The notes under the pieces are model-generated. The model was not told the origin of the DNA and made no database searches. It was given only the letters and a program-made list of their open reading frames with translations. Source: Aphanomyces cochlioides (taxonomy: Eukaryota > Oomycota > Saprolegniomycetes > Saprolegniales > Verrucalvaceae). From it: a stretch of 64,000 nt of DNA. Position numbers and translations under genes: made by a program. Positions 19,569 through 31,072 of the stretch are shown here, one piece after another (positions within the stretch are counted from its first letter, which is position 1; each line of letters opens with the position of its first letter). The stretch lies in the NCBI GenBank assembly GCA_019828595.1, contig JAHQRK010000005.1, positions 1,984,001 through 2,048,000 on the forward strand, given 5' to 3'.

Positions 19569-22500
19569 TTAGAGTTGATCGTCCTCCAAATCGAGGGGAT
19601 CAATTTCGTCGGCGTTCATGGAGTGGTGAGCTTTGCTGCAGAGCTCGTCGATGTGGTAATTGTTGGTGATGCTTTTGAGCATCGAGATGGCCGACAAGAC
19701 GGGAGCCGGCAAAGTGAACTTCTCGAGATTGTCGCTGAAGTTTTCGATCAAAGCAAACAGCGACCAGTCCGTCAAGCAGTTGGTGTCAGGCAATCTTGTT
19801 GCTTCTTGGTTCAATAGAACAGTCAGTGCCTCCGAGTTTGTGTAGAGGTCTGGGGCCCGATTTGAGAGGAATAAGTCAATCGTAGCAAGTGCAAAGAGGA
19901 TGCGCTTGATCTCTGGTATGTCCGTGGTCAATTCTTCCAAGATTTCTGACGGGTGAATCTTGTATTGAGCCATGAAGTTGACGTGATGTTTGTAGTTGTG
20001 AGGCTTGCCTTGAGCTTTTAACAAAGCCATCTTGCGCTCAATAGTCTTGGTTGCAACAAGTGACTGAAACAAACTGAGGTCTTCATCTTGTGCGTACATA
20101 GCATGTGCAACGAGCTGAGGATCATCTCGCAAAATGCGTTGACATTCGGTGATACTGCCTTCGACTTTCTTGTCTCGAATGATCTTCTTCGCCAATTCGA
20201 GGTGGGCTGCAGCAGACTTGTTAAGTCGTTGTTTCTTCGCTTTGCCTTTGGTCTTTTTCGGGCGTGGCGCACTTGAATCTTCCAATACAATTCGAGGCAC
20301 TGCAAAGTCTTCAAACGAGAGTTCCACGTCGTCTTCTTCGAGGATATGAAAACGGTTGGATGTCGGCAGGGGATCCAAACGTGGGGACGAAGGCAAAGTA
20401 CGTTTTGGAGCTGGTCCAGACCGGTAGCCCGTTACCAATTGAAGGTCCAGCGAGTTCTTGGGCTGCTCACTTGGTGGAGCAAGAGCGGGCGATTCGTTGG
20501 TAGACATTTCCACATCTTCTTGTTGTTTGTCTTGTCCATTGTTGTTAGGGGGATCGCTGTCACCAGACATATCGACATCAGAGCCATGAGAAGGAGCTGT
20601 TGGCTGTGGTTGTTCATCTTGACGATCTCCAGATGCCTCAGTTGAGTCGGCCTCGCCTTCCGCATTTGTTCCAAGGTCTTGATCATGATCGTCTCCATCA
20701 GGTTCAGGTTCTTTTTCTCCTGACGGAGGAGATTTTGCCGCTGCCTTGGCCGCTTTTGCCTTCGCTTTTTCAGCCTTGGCCTCTGCACGTCGTGAAACAA
20801 TCGACGGAGGCAATGTCTTGTTCAGAGCAGCGATCTTGTGCTGAAACACGACGACAAAAGGCTGACCCGACGGATCCGTAATGGTGATTTCGCGTAGTGC
20901 GTCGCCGGATTTTGGCACCAACACTGCAGGAGGCGCAGACGACTTGAAAATGACTCTCAAATGCGGCGACTTGATGTTCTGACCAGCAGTAGGGTTGAAT
21001 GCTGCTATCACTGACTTGGTCAATGCAGCCATTTTCTTGACAATTGCCTTGGCCATCGAAGGGTGACTGACCTTGTTGAACGTAACGTAGTAGTTGTTGC
21101 CATAACGCGAGTACTTGGGAACCAGGAAGTCTTTGCCACCAAGTCGAAACGTTGTGCCTCCCATTTCCACGCACGTAGACAAGTTGTAACTTGAGATCAC
21201 AATGGTCTGTGGGTTCTTCTTGTGGATCAAAATGTTCGGAAATTTGGAGCCCCATAACGAACCAGGATTTTCCTTGACAAATTGATCGCAGATGACTTTT
21301 TCGGACCAGTCCTTGTAGCCTTCGCCCAACTTGACTGTGAGCTCGTACACTTGGGACTGGGGGGTGAGCAAAATGTTTTCAATGAAGGCGTCCATGTCAC
21401 CAGAGTCTTTGTAGAATGCGTCCGCCATGGCCTCGCATCGCGCAATATCGTCATCGGCAATAGCATGAGCACCAGTGTTGCGATGTTTCGCGCCTTTGGG
21501 GGCATTGCCTTGCTTGGAATCTTTCTTGGACGAAGCTGAATCCTTGCCGGGAGTCTTTTGCGTCCATGGATTGGCCTTTTCAGCGTTTTGTTGCTCTTGA
21601 TCGCCTTGTATTTTGTCTGCCGCGGTAGGAGGATCAACAGCGCCATTTCCTTGAGCAACGGATTTGTCGACAATGTCTTGATTTGACTGGTCATTGTCAT
21701 TGTTTGTCGATTGTTCCTCTTGAATAACTTCTCCAGGAGTATCACACGGCTTCGCTTGGCCGTTAATGTCGCCTGACCCATCCACCTCCGAGTGAATTTG
21801 AGTATTTCCCTCGTCGGTTAAGGCCTCGGTTTCAGTAGAATCCTTCCCCTCGGCGTCTCCAGAGACCATATCCACGTCCTCTTGAGATTTTTCTTCTTCC
21901 TCTCCCGTTCTAGGAGGCTCAGCACAGGGGGCGACGCGGTTGGTGGCTGCTGGCTCAGTCCCATTGGTCACGAGAAAGGCCGGGGCCAGACCCCCAGTGA
22001 CAGGGGTAGAAGGGGAATCCATGCCATCCCCGCAGCACGGTGACTGGGGTACACCATTGCTCCGGCGAGAACCCAAATCGGGATACCGCCCCCGCCCCTC
22101 CGAAGAGGCCCCTGGGGGGAAGTAGACAGAACCGCAGGGTGTGCCCATAGGGGGGGCCCTCGTAGCCTCTAGGGCTGGCATGGACCCCGTTTTCTCGCCG
22201 CCTTCACTGGGGATCGACTCCAATTGGAGTCCAGGGAAGCAGCCACCACAGGCACAAGGCCCCAGTGGTTCGCCCTCCTGAGTGAGGGCTTCGCTAGACA
22301 AGTTAACGACAGTGGTCTGGGGGTCAACCACTGACCCACTGAGGTTGACCCCCCCTGGAACTCCGGCGAGTGGAGCACCAGGTGAAGCGCTGGGGGAGCG
22401 AGACGCAGATTGGTCTCCAGAGACGCTGTTGGGGTCGAACTCGACCTCCACTTCGGCCCTAGGGTTAGGTGTAGAGACATTACTCACACCACTTCCGCCA

Positions 22501-22607
22501 TCCTGATTGGACGACGAAAGTGGGTGAGGTGATACAATACCTGGAATGATGGTGACTCCGTGAGTGTTGGTCTCACGGAGCTCGGAACAGCTGTTGGCGT
22601 TGGACAT
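19569..22607 (-). CDS. ORF1 protein of the LINE, copy F, intact 1,012 codons
   Basis: Complete frame from ATG 22605-22607 to TAA 19569-19571, same length as in E and O. It is nearly identical to the ORF1 of copy B (both carry DLGTNAEGEAD and SGDRQ in the linker near residues 645-663, unlike E), and the differences are confined to the 5' half. The downstream ORF2 is split by three insertions, so F cannot be autonomous, although its ORF1 could still be translated if the 5' end is transcribed. Domain layout as for copy O. Confidence 0.9.
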   Translation of the reverse strand: MSNANSCSELRETNTHGVTIIPGIVSPHPLSSSNQDGGSGVSNVSTPNPRAEVEVEFDPNSVSGDQSASRSPSASPGAPLAGVPGGVNLSGSVVDPQTTVVNLSSEALTQEGEPLGPCACGGCFPGLQLESIPSEGGEKTGSMPALEATRAPPMGTPCGSVYFPPGASSEGRGRYPDLGSRRSNGVPQSPCCGDGMDSPSTPVTGGLAPAFLVTNGTEPAATNRVAPCAEPPRTGEEEEKSQEDVDMVSGDAEGKDSTETEALTDEGNTQIHSEVDGSGDINGQAKPCDTPGEVIQEEQSTNNDNDQSNQDIVDKSVAQGNGAVDPPTAADKIQGDQEQQNAEKANPWTQKTPGKDSASSKKDSKQGNAPKGAKHRNTGAHAIADDDIARCEAMADAFYKDSGDMDAFIENILLTPQSQVYELTVKLGEGYKDWSEKVICDQFVKENPGSLWGSKFPNILIHKKNPQTIVISSYNLSTCVEMGGTTFRLGGKDFLVPKYSRYGNNYYVTFNKVSHPSMAKAIVKKMAALTKSVIAAFNPTAGQNIKSPHLRVIFKSSAPPAVLVPKSGDALREITITDPSGQPFVVVFQHKIAALNKTLPPSIVSRRAEAKAEKAKAKAAKAAAKSPPSGEKEPEPDGDDHDQDLGTNAEGEADSTEASGDRQDEQPQPTAPSHGSDVDMSGDSDPPNNNGQDKQQEDVEMSTNESPALAPPSEQPKNSLDLQLVTGYRSGPAPKRTLPSSPRLDPLPTSNRFHILEEDDVELSFEDFAVPRIVLEDSSAPRPKKTKGKAKKQRLNKSAAAHLELAKKIIRDKKVEGSITECQRILRDDPQLVAHAMYAQDEDLSLFQSLVATKTIERKMALLKAQGKPHNYKHHVNFMAQYKIHPSEILEELTTDIPEIKRILFALATIDLFLSNRAPDLYTNSEALTVLLNQEATRLPDTNCLTDWSLFALIENFSDNLEKFTLPAPVLSAISMLKSITNNYHIDELCSKAHHSMNADEIDPLDLEDDQL

Positions 22608-22670
22608 TTTGAGCGCGGCGGCACTTGATAACTTCTTGACTTGAGGGGTACGAGGCAAATTCGGAAGTAG

Positions 22671-22905
22671 GGAGGGACAAAATTGGCTTGGCGGCAGGCA
22701 CGGTTGATTTTGTCGAACAAGATCGAAGCTGGCCAAACTCGCTGACACGGAGTCAACAAATGCGACAACTTCGTGATGTGAAGCGAAGCCAATACATTGG
22801 CTTGGTCTTGCGTCGATGTAGAGCACTGATCGTATAGGTCTTCGAGTCCAGGCAGATACGAGTTGTGCCAAAGGGGAACATCCAAAGATGAGATGTGATT
22901 TGGAC
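22671..22905 (-). pseudogene. LINE fragment L', 5' end of a truncated minus copy (ORF2 piece)
   Basis: 235 bp of ORF2 (about residues 991-1069) on the minus strand. Its right edge at 22905 is the 5'-truncation point of the insertion: it abuts the 17-bp target repeat 22906-22922 exactly as copy L does at 45855. Its left edge is cut by copy F. L' and L are thus the same truncated insertion present in two duplicated blocks. Confidence 0.88.
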
Positions 22906-22922
22906 AAAAGGCCAATCCATGG
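22906..22922. repeat. Target repeat shared by insertions L' and N'
   Basis: Seventeen bases (AAAAGGCCAATCCATGG) of plus-strand ORF1 of host J. The last 13 bases (22910-22922) are repeated at 22982-22994 and form the TSD of N'. The whole 17-mer corresponds to the right TSD arm of L. Confidence 0.9.
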
Positions 22923-22981
22923 TTAAATGAGTTGTATTAACCTTATTTTTGAGCAAAGGCCCTAATGACTTACTAATTTGC
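22923..22981 (-). mobile_element. 59-bp minimal LINE insertion N'
   Basis: Only the last 59 bp of the element, in minus orientation: from GCAAATTAG, inside the 14-bp sequence complementary to the 5' end, to CATTTAA. It is flanked by GGCCAATCCATGG on both sides. It is an extreme 5' truncation with a proper TSD, so a genuine insertion. It is identical to N at 45873-45931. Confidence 0.93.
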
Positions 22982-22994
22982 GGCCAATCCATGG
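22982..22994. repeat. Target-site duplication of N', right arm
   Basis: GGCCAATCCATGG, identical to 22910-22922. ORF1 of host copy J resumes without loss. Confidence 0.92.
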
Positions 22995-24111
22995 ACGCAA
23001 AAGACTCCCGGCAAGGATTCAGCTTCGTCCAAGAAAGATTCCAAGCAAGGCAATGCCCCCAAAGGCGCGAAACATCGCAACACTGGTGCTCATGCTATTG
23101 CCGATGACGATATTGCGCGATGCGAGGCCATGGCGGACGCATTCTACAAAGACTCTGGTGACATGGACGCCTTCATTGAAAACATTTTGCTCACCCCCCA
23201 GTCCCAAGTGTACGAGCTCACAGTCAAGTTGGGCGAAGGCTACAAGGACTGGTCCGAAAAAGTCATCTGCGATCAATTTGTCAAGGAAAATCCTGGTTCG
23301 TTATGGGGCTCCAAATTTCCGAACATTTTGATCCACAAGAAGAACCCACAGACCATTGTGATCTCAAGTTACAACTTGTCTACGTGCGTGGAAATGGGAG
23401 GCACAACGTTTCGACTTGGTGGCAAAGACTTCCTGGTTCCCAAATACTCGCGTTATGGCAACAACTACTACGTTACGTTCAACAAGGTCAGTCACCCTTC
23501 GATGGCCAAGGCAATTGTCAAGAAAATGGCTGCATTGACCAAGTCAGTGATAGCAGCATTCAACCCTACTGCTGGTCAGAACATCAAGTCGCCGCATTTG
23601 AGAGTCATTTTCAAGTCGTCTGCGCCTCCTGCAGTGTTGGTACCAAAATCCGGCGACGCACTACGCGAAATCACCATTACGGATCCGTCGGGTCAGCCTT
23701 TTGTCGTCGTGTTTCAGCACAAGATCGCTGCTCTGAACAAGACATTGCCTCCGTCGATTGTTTCACGACGTGCAGAGGCCAAGGCTGAAAAAGCGAAGGC
23801 AAAAGCGGCCAAGGCAGCGGCAAAATCTCCTCCGTCAGGAGAAAAAGAACCTGAACCTGATGGAGACGATCATGATCAAGACCCTGGAACAAATGCGGAA
23901 GGCCAGGCCGACTCAACTGAGGCATCTGAAGATGGTCAAGATGAACAACCACAGCCAACAGCTCCTTCTCATGGCTCTGATGTCGATATGTCTGGTGACA
24001 GCGATCCCCCTAACAACAATGGACAAGACAAACAACAAGAAGATGTGGAAATGTCTACCAACGAATCGCCCGCTCTTGCTCCACCAAGTGAGCAGCCCAA
24101 GAACTCGCTGG
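22995..24111 (+). pseudogene. ORF1 segment of host copy J (residues 349-720)
   Basis: In-frame ORF1 from about Thr349 to Leu720, covering the central folded region, the Ala/Lys-rich segment and the acidic linker. It ends with the 15-bp target repeat CCAAGAACTCGCTGG (24097-24111), after which the sequence jumps back to ORF1 residue 54. J resumes at 35275. It carries host-type variants (AAATACTCG, GGTACC and GGCCAGGCC forms) that also appear in the second half of the following tandem units. Confidence 0.9.
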
Positions 24112-26114
24112 GAGGTCGAGTTCGACCCCAACAGCGTCTCTGGAGACCAATCTGCGTCTCGCTCCCCCAGCGCTTCACCTGGTGCTCCACTCGCCGGAGT
24201 TCCAGGGGGGGGTCAACCTCAGTGGGTCAGTGGTTGACCCCCAGACCACTGTCGTTAACTTGTCTAGCGAAGCCCTCACTCAGGAGGGCGAACCACTGGG
24301 GCCTTGTGCCTGTGGTGGCTGCTTCCCTGGACTCCAATTGGAGTCGATCCCCAGTGAAGGCGGCGAGAAAACGGGGTCCATGCCAGCCCTAGAGGCTACG
24401 AGGGCCCCCCCTATGGGCACACCCTGCGGTTCTGTCTACTTCCCCCCAGGGGCCTCTTCGGAGGGGCGGGGGCGGTATCCCGATTTGGGTTCTCGCCGGA
24501 GCAATGGTGTACCCCAGTCACCGTGCTGCGGGGATGGCATGGATTCCCCTTCTACCCCTGTCACTGGGGGTCTGGCCCCGGCCTTTCTCGTGACCAATGG
24601 GACTGAGCCAGCAGCCACCAACCGCGTCGCCCCCTGTGCTGAGCCTCCTAGAACGGGAGAGGAAGAAGAAAAATCTCAAGAGGACGTGGATATGGTCTCT
24701 GGAGACGCCGAGGGGAAGGATTCTACTGAAACCGAGGCCTTAACCGACGAGGGAAATACTCAAATTCACTCGGAGGTTGATGGGTCAGGCGACATTAACG
24801 GCCAAGCGAAGCCGTGTGATACTCCTGGAGAAGTTATTCAAGAGGAACAATCGACAAACAAAGACAATGACCAGTCAAATCAAGACATTGTCGACAAATC
24901 CGTTGCTCAAGGAAATGGCGCTGTTGATCCTCCTACCGCGGCAGACAAAATACAAGGCGATCAAGAGCAACAAAACGCTGAAAAGGCCAATCCATGGACG
25001 CAAAAGACTCCCGGCAAGGATTCAGCTTCGTCCAAGAAAGATTCCAAGCAAGGCAATGCTCCCAAAGGCGCGAAACATCGCAACACTGGTGCTCATGCTA
25101 TTGCCGATGACGATATTGCGCGATGCGAGGCCATGGCGGACGCATTCTACAAAGACTCTGGTGACATGGACGCCTTCATTGAAAACATTTTGCTCACCCC
25201 CCAGTCCCAAGTGTACGAGCTCACAGTCAAGTTGGGCGAAGGCTACAAGGACTGGTCCGAAAAAGTCATCTGCGATCAATTTGTCAAGGAAAATCCTGGT
25301 TCGTTATGGGGCTCCAAATTTCCGAACATTTTGATCCACAAGAAGAACCCACAGACCATTGTGATCTCAAGTTACAACTTGTCTACGTGCGTGGAAATGG
25401 GAGGCACAACGTTTCGACTTGGTGGCAAAGACTTCCTGGTTCCCAAATACTCGCGTTATGGCAACAACTACTACGTTACGTTCAACAAGGTCAGTCACCC
25501 TTCGATGGCCAAGGCAATTGTCAAGAAAATGGCTGCATTGACCAAGTCAGTGATAGCAGCATTCAACCCTACTGCTGGTCAGAACATCAAGTCGCCGCAT
25601 TTGAGAGTCATTTTCAAGTCGTCTGCGCCTCCTGCAGTGTTGGTACCAAAATCCGGCGACGCACTACGCGAAATCACCATTACGGATCCGTCGGGTCAGC
25701 CTTTTGTCGTCGTGTTTCAGCACAAGATCGCTGCTCTGAACAAGACATTGCCTCCGTCGATTGTTTCACGACGTGCAGAGGCCAAGGCTGAAAAAGCGAA
25801 GGCAAAAGCGGCCAAGGCAGCGGCAAAATCTCCTCCGTCAGGAGAAAAAGAACCTGAACCTGATGGAGACGATCATGATCAAGACCCTGGAACAAATGCG
25901 GAAGGCCAGGCCGACTCAACTGAGGCATCTGAAGATGGTCAAGATGAACAACCACAGCCAACAGCTCCTTCTCATGGCTCTGATGTCGATATGTCTGGTG
26001 ACAGCGATCCCCCTAACAACAATGGACAAGACAAACAACAAGAAGATGTGGAAATGTCTACCAACGAATCGCCCGCTCTTGCTCCACCAAGTGAGCAGCC
26101 CAAGAACTCGCTGG
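24112..26114 (+). repeat. Tandem unit 1 of about 2,002 bp (ORF1 residues 54-720)
   Basis: The unit begins GAGGTCGAGTTCGACC (ORF1 residue 54) and ends with the 15-bp target repeat at 26100-26114. It is 2,003 bp long because one G is added in a run (eight instead of seven G near 24206), which breaks the ORF1 frame. Its first half carries variants of insertion I (AACAAAGACAATG; AATGCTCCC) and its second half those of host J, so it is a recombinant of the two. Confidence 0.93.
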
Positions 26115-28114
26115 GAGGTCGAGTTCGACCCCAACAGCGTCTCTGGAGACCAATCTGCGTCTCGCTCCCCCAGCGCTTCACCTGGTGCTCCACTCGCCGG
26201 AGTTCCAGGGGGGGTCAACCTCAGTGGGTCAGTGGTTGACCCCCAGACCACTGTCGTTAACTTGTCTAGCGAAGCCCTCACTCAGGAGGGCGAACCACTG
26301 GGGCCTTGTGCCTGTGGTGGCTGCTTCCCTGGACTCCAATTGGAGTCGATCCCCAGTGAAGGCGGCGAGAAAACGGGGTCCATGCCAGCCCTAGAGGCTA
26401 CGAGGGCCCCCCCTATGGGCACACCCTGCGGTTCTGTCTACTTCCCCCCAGGGGCCTCTTCGGAGGGGCGGGGGCGGTATCCCGATTTGGGTTCTCGCCG
26501 GAGCAATGGTGTACCCCAGTCACCGTGCTGCGGGGATGGCATGGATTCCCCTTCTACCCCTGTCACTGGGGGTCTGGCCCCGGCCTTTCTCGTGACCAAT
26601 GGGACTGAGCCAGCAGCCACCAACCGCGTCGCCCCCTGTGCTGAGCCTCCTAGAACGGGAGAGGAAGAAGAAAAATCTCAAGAGGACGTGGATATGGTCT
26701 CTGGAGACGCCGAGGGGAAGGATTCTACTGAAACCGAGGCCTTAACCGACGAGGGAAATACTCAAATTCACTCGGAGGTTGATGGGTCAGGCGACATTAA
26801 CGGCCAAGCGAAGCCGTGTGATACTCCTGGAGAAGTTATTCAAGAGGAACAATCGACAAACAAAGACAATGACCAGTCAAATCAAGACATTGTCGACAAA
26901 TCCGTTGCTCAAGGAAATGGCGCTGTTGATCCTCCTACCGCGGCAGACAAAATACAAGGCGATCAAGAGCAACAAAACGCTGAAAAGGCCAATCCATGGA
27001 CGCAAAAGACTCCCGGCAAGGATTCAGCTTCGTCCAAGAAAGATTCCAAGCAAGGCAATGCTCCCAAAGGCGCGAAACATCGCAACACTGGTGCTCATGC
27101 TATTGCCGATGACGATATTGCGCGATGCGAGGCCATGGCGGACGCATTCTACAAAGACTCTGGTGACATGGACGCCTTCATTGAAAACATTTTGCTCCCC
27201 CCAGTCCCAAGTGTACGAGCTCACAGTCAAGTTGGGCGAAGGCTACAAGGACTGGTCCGAAAAAGTCATCTGCGATCAATTTGTCAAGGAAAATCCTGGT
27301 TCGTTATGGGGCTCCAAATTTCCGAACATTTTGATCCACAAGAAGAACCCACAGACCATTGTGATCTCAAGTTACAACTTGTCTACGTGCGTGGAAATGG
27401 GAGGCACAACGTTTCGACTTGGTGGCAAAGACTTCCTGGTTCCCAAATACTCGCGTTATGGCAACAACTACTACGTTACGTTCAACAAGGTCAGTCACCC
27501 TTCGATGGCCAAGGCAATTGTCAAGAAAATGGCTGCATTGACCAAGTCAGTGATAGCAGCATTCAACCCTACTGCTGGTCAGAACATCAAGTCGCCGCAT
27601 TTGAGAGTCATTTTCAAGTCGTCTGCGCCTCCTGCAGTGTTGGTACCAAAATCCGGCGACGCACTACGCGAAATCACCATTACGGATCCGTCGGGTCAGC
27701 CTTTTGTCGTCGTGTTTCAGCACAAGATCGCTGCTCTGAACAAGACATTGCCTCCGTCGATTGTTTCACGACGTGCAGAGGCCAAGGCTGAAAAAGCGAA
27801 GGCAAAAGCGGCCAAGGCAGCGGCAAAATCTCCTCCGTCAGGAGAAAAAGAACCTGAACCTGATGGAGACGATCATGATCAAGACCCTGGAACAAATGCG
27901 GAAGGCCAGGCCGACTCAACTGAGGCATCTGAAGATGGTCAAGATGAACAACCACAGCCAACAGCTCCTTCTCATGGCTCTGATGTCGATATGTCTGGTG
28001 ACAGCGATCCCCCTAACAACAATGGACAAGACAAACAACAAGAAGATGTGGAAATGTCTACCAACGAATCGCCCGCTCTTGCTCCACCAAGTGAGCAGCC
28101 CAAGAACTCGCTGG
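26115..28114 (+). repeat. Tandem unit 2 of about 2,002 bp (ORF1 residues 54-720)
   Basis: Second copy, 2,000 bp, with a two-base deletion near 27196 (CTCACCCCCC to CTCCCCCC) that shifts the ORF1 frame. Otherwise it is nearly identical to unit 1, with the same I-type first half and J-type second half. It ends with the left TSD arm of insertion I at 28100-28114. Confidence 0.93.
28100..28114. repeat. Target-site duplication of insertion I, left arm
   Basis: CCAAGAACTCGCTGG, repeated at 35275-35289. The same 15-mer also ends at 24111 and 26114, before each tandem unit. Confidence 0.94.
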
Positions 28115-30994
28115 GAGGTCGAGTTCGACCCCAACAGCGTCTCTGGAGACCAATCTGCGTCTCGCTCCCCCAGCGCTTCACCTGGTGCTCCACTCGCCGG
28201 AGTTCCAGGGGGGGTCAACCTCAGTGGGTCAGTGGTTGACCCCCAGACCACTGTCGTTAACTTGTCTAGCGAAGCCCTCACTCAGGAGGGCGAACCACTG
28301 GGGCCTTGTGCCTGTGGTGGCTGCTTCCCTGGACTCCAATTGGAGTCGATCCCCAGTGAAGGCGGCGAGAAAACGGGGTCCATGCCAGCCCTAGAGGCTA
28401 CGAGGGCCCCCCCTATGGGCACACCCTGCGGTTCTGTCTACTTCCCCCCAGGGGCCTCTTCGGAGGGGCGGGGGCGGTATCCCGATTTGGGTTCTCGCCG
28501 GAGCAATGGTGTACCCCAGTCACCGTGCTGCGGGGATGGCATGGATTCCCCTTCTACCCCTGTCACTGGGGGTCTGGCCCCGGCCTTTCTCGTGACCAAT
28601 GGGACTGAGCCAGCAGCCACCAACCGCGTCGCCCCCTGTGCTGAGCCTCCTAGAACGGGAGAGGAAGAAGAAAAATCTCAAGAGGACGTGGATATGGTCT
28701 CTGGAGACGCCGAGGGGAAGGATTCTACTGAAACCGAGGCCTTAACCGACGAGGGAAATACTCAAATTCACTCGGAGGTTGATGGGTCAGGCGACATTAA
28801 CGGCCAAGCGAAGCCGTGTGATACTCCTGGAGAAGTTATTCAAGAGGAACAATCGACAAACAAAGACAATGACCAGTCAAATCAAGACATTGTCGACAAA
28901 TCCGTTGCTCAAGGAAATGGCGCTGTTGATCCTCCTACCGCGGCAGACAAAATACAAGGCGATCAAGAGCAACAAAACGCTGAAAAGGCCAATCCATGGA
29001 CGCAAAAGACTCCCGGCAAGGATTCAGCTTCGTCCAAGAAAGATTCCAAGCAAGGCAATGCTCCCAAAGGCGCGAAACATCGCAACACTGGTGCTCATGC
29101 TATTGCCGATGACGATATTGCGCGATGCGAGGCCATGGCGGACGCATTCTACAAAGACTCTGGTGACATGGACGCCTTCATTGAAAACATTTTGCTCACC
29201 CCCCAGTCCCAAGTGTACGAGCTCACAGTCAAGTTGGGCGAAGCCTACAAGGACTGGTCCGAAAAAGTCATCTGCGATCAATTTGTCAAGGAAAATCCTG
29301 GTTCGTTATGGGGCTCCAAATTTCCGAACATTTTGATCCACAAGAAGAACCCACAGACCATTGTGATCTCAAGTTACAACTTGTCTACGTGCGTGGAAAT
29401 GGGAGGCACAACGTTTCGACTTGGTGGCAAAGATTTCCTGGTTCCCAAGTACTCGCGTTATGGCAACAACTACTATGTTACGTTCAACAAGGTCAGTCAC
29501 CCTTCGATGGCCAAGGCAATTGTCAAGAAAATGGCTGCATTGACCAAGTCAGTGATAGCAGCATTCAACCCTACTGCTGGTCAGAACATCAAGTCGCCGC
29601 ATTTGAGAGTCATTTTCAAGTCGTCTGCGCCTCCTGCAGTGTTGGTGCCAAAATCCGGCGACGCACTACGCGAAATCACCATTACGGATCCGTCGGGTCA
29701 GCCTTTTGTCGTCGTGTTTCAGCACAAGATCGCTGCTCTGAACAAGACATTGCCTCCGTCGATTGTTTCACGACGTGCAGAGGCCAAGGCTGAAAAAGCG
29801 AAGGCAAAAGCGGCCAAGGCAGCGGCAAAATCTCCTCCGTCAGGAGAAAAAGAACCTGAACCTGATGGAGACGATCATGATCAAGACCTTGGAACAAATG
29901 CGGAAGGCGAGGCCGACTCAACTGAGGCATCTGGAGATCGTCAAGATGAACAACCACAGCCAACAGCTCCTTCTCATGGCTCTGATGTCGATATGTCTGG
30001 TGACAGCGATCCCCCTAACAACAATGGACAAGACAAACAACAAGAAGATGTGGAAATGTCTACCAACGAATCGCCCGCTCTTGCTCCACCAAGTGAGCAG
30101 CCCAAGAACTCGCTGGACCTTCAATTGGTAACGGGCTACCGGTCTGGACCAGCTCCAAAACGTACTTTGCCTTCGTCCCCACGTTTGGATCCCCTGCCGA
30201 CATCCAACCGTTTTCATATCCTCGAAGAAGACGACGTGGAACTCTCGTTTGAAGACTTTGCAGTGCCTCGAATTGTATTGGAAGATTCAAGTGCGCCACG
30301 CCCGAAAAAGACCAAAGGCAAAGCGAAGAAACAACGACTTAACAAGTCTGCTGCAGCCCACCTCGAATTGGCGAAGAAGATCATTCGAGACAAGAAAGTC
30401 GAAGGCAGTATCACCGAATGTCAACGCATCTTGCGAGATGATCCTCAGCTCGTTGCACATGCTATGTACGCACAAGATGAAGACCTCAGTTTGTTTCAGT
30501 CACTTGTTGCAACCAAGACTATTGAGCGCAAGATGGCTTTGTTAAAAGCTCAAGGCAAGCCTCACAACTACAAACATCACGTCAACTTCATGGCTCAATA
30601 CAAGATTCACCCGTCAGAAATCTTGGAAGAATTGACCACGGACATACCAGAGATCAAGCGCATCCTCTTTGCACTTGCTACGATTGACTTATTCCTCTCA
30701 AATCGGGCCCCACACCTCTACACAAACTCGGAGGCACTGACTGTTCTATTGAACCAAGAAGCAACAAGATTGCCTGACACCAACTGCTTGACGGACTGGT
30801 CGCTGTTTGCTTTGATCGAAAACTTCAGCGACAATCTCGAGAAGTTCACTTTGCCGGCTCCCGTCTTGTCGGCCATCTCGATGCTCAAAAGCATCACCAA
30901 CAATTACCACATCGACGAGCTCTGCAGCAAAGCTCACCACTCCATGAACGCCGACGAAATTGATCCCCTCGATTTGGAGGACGATCAACTCTAA
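28115..30994 (+). pseudogene. ORF1 lacking its first 53 codons, copy I
   Basis: Codons 54-1012 are open to the TAA at 30992-30994, but the start codon and leader are missing. The conceptual frame continues upstream into out-of-frame sequence of the tandem unit, which is a chance fusion. Variant: Ala for Gly in the LGEGYKDW stretch, and His for Asp in RAPDLYTN. Confidence 0.92.
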
Positions 30995-31072
30995 GGCTTC
31001 TATCCCCTGCTTCAATCCATTTCAACCTCCCCTCTGACCCCTCCATTCTACTCATTTTCATCTGTACTCGTG

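Larger units (their letters stand above)
18996..22668 (-). mobile_element. LINE copy F, 5' portion, host of E, C and B
   Basis: Minus-strand copy with its complete 5' end (ACTTCCG at 22668), ORF1, the spacer and the first 495 nt of ORF2. F continues at 11274-11600 and 6647-6687 after the E and C insertions, and B cuts it again. At its 5' end two extra bases (22669-22670) join it to fragment L'. The bases preceding that junction, read in F's orientation, end ...CCAATTTTGTCCCTCC, a plausible CCA-initial target site. Its own 3' end lies outside the window to the left. Confidence 0.9.

Noticed and set aside
22923..22981. 59-bp segment as a solo repeat or short non-autonomous element
   Set aside because: It is exactly the LINE's 3' end, flanked by a TSD, so an extreme 5' truncation is the simplest reading.
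24112..28114. Satellite DNA array
   Set aside because: The units are ORF1 pieces bounded by an insertion's 5' end and its target site, so they derive from nested LINE copies and not from an independent satellite.
24182..31000. Very long chimeric frames crossing the tandem-unit junctions (about 480-1,080 codons)
   Set aside because: They arise where a shadow frame meets the ORF1 frame at an out-of-frame junction or indel. They have no conserved start and are not genes.
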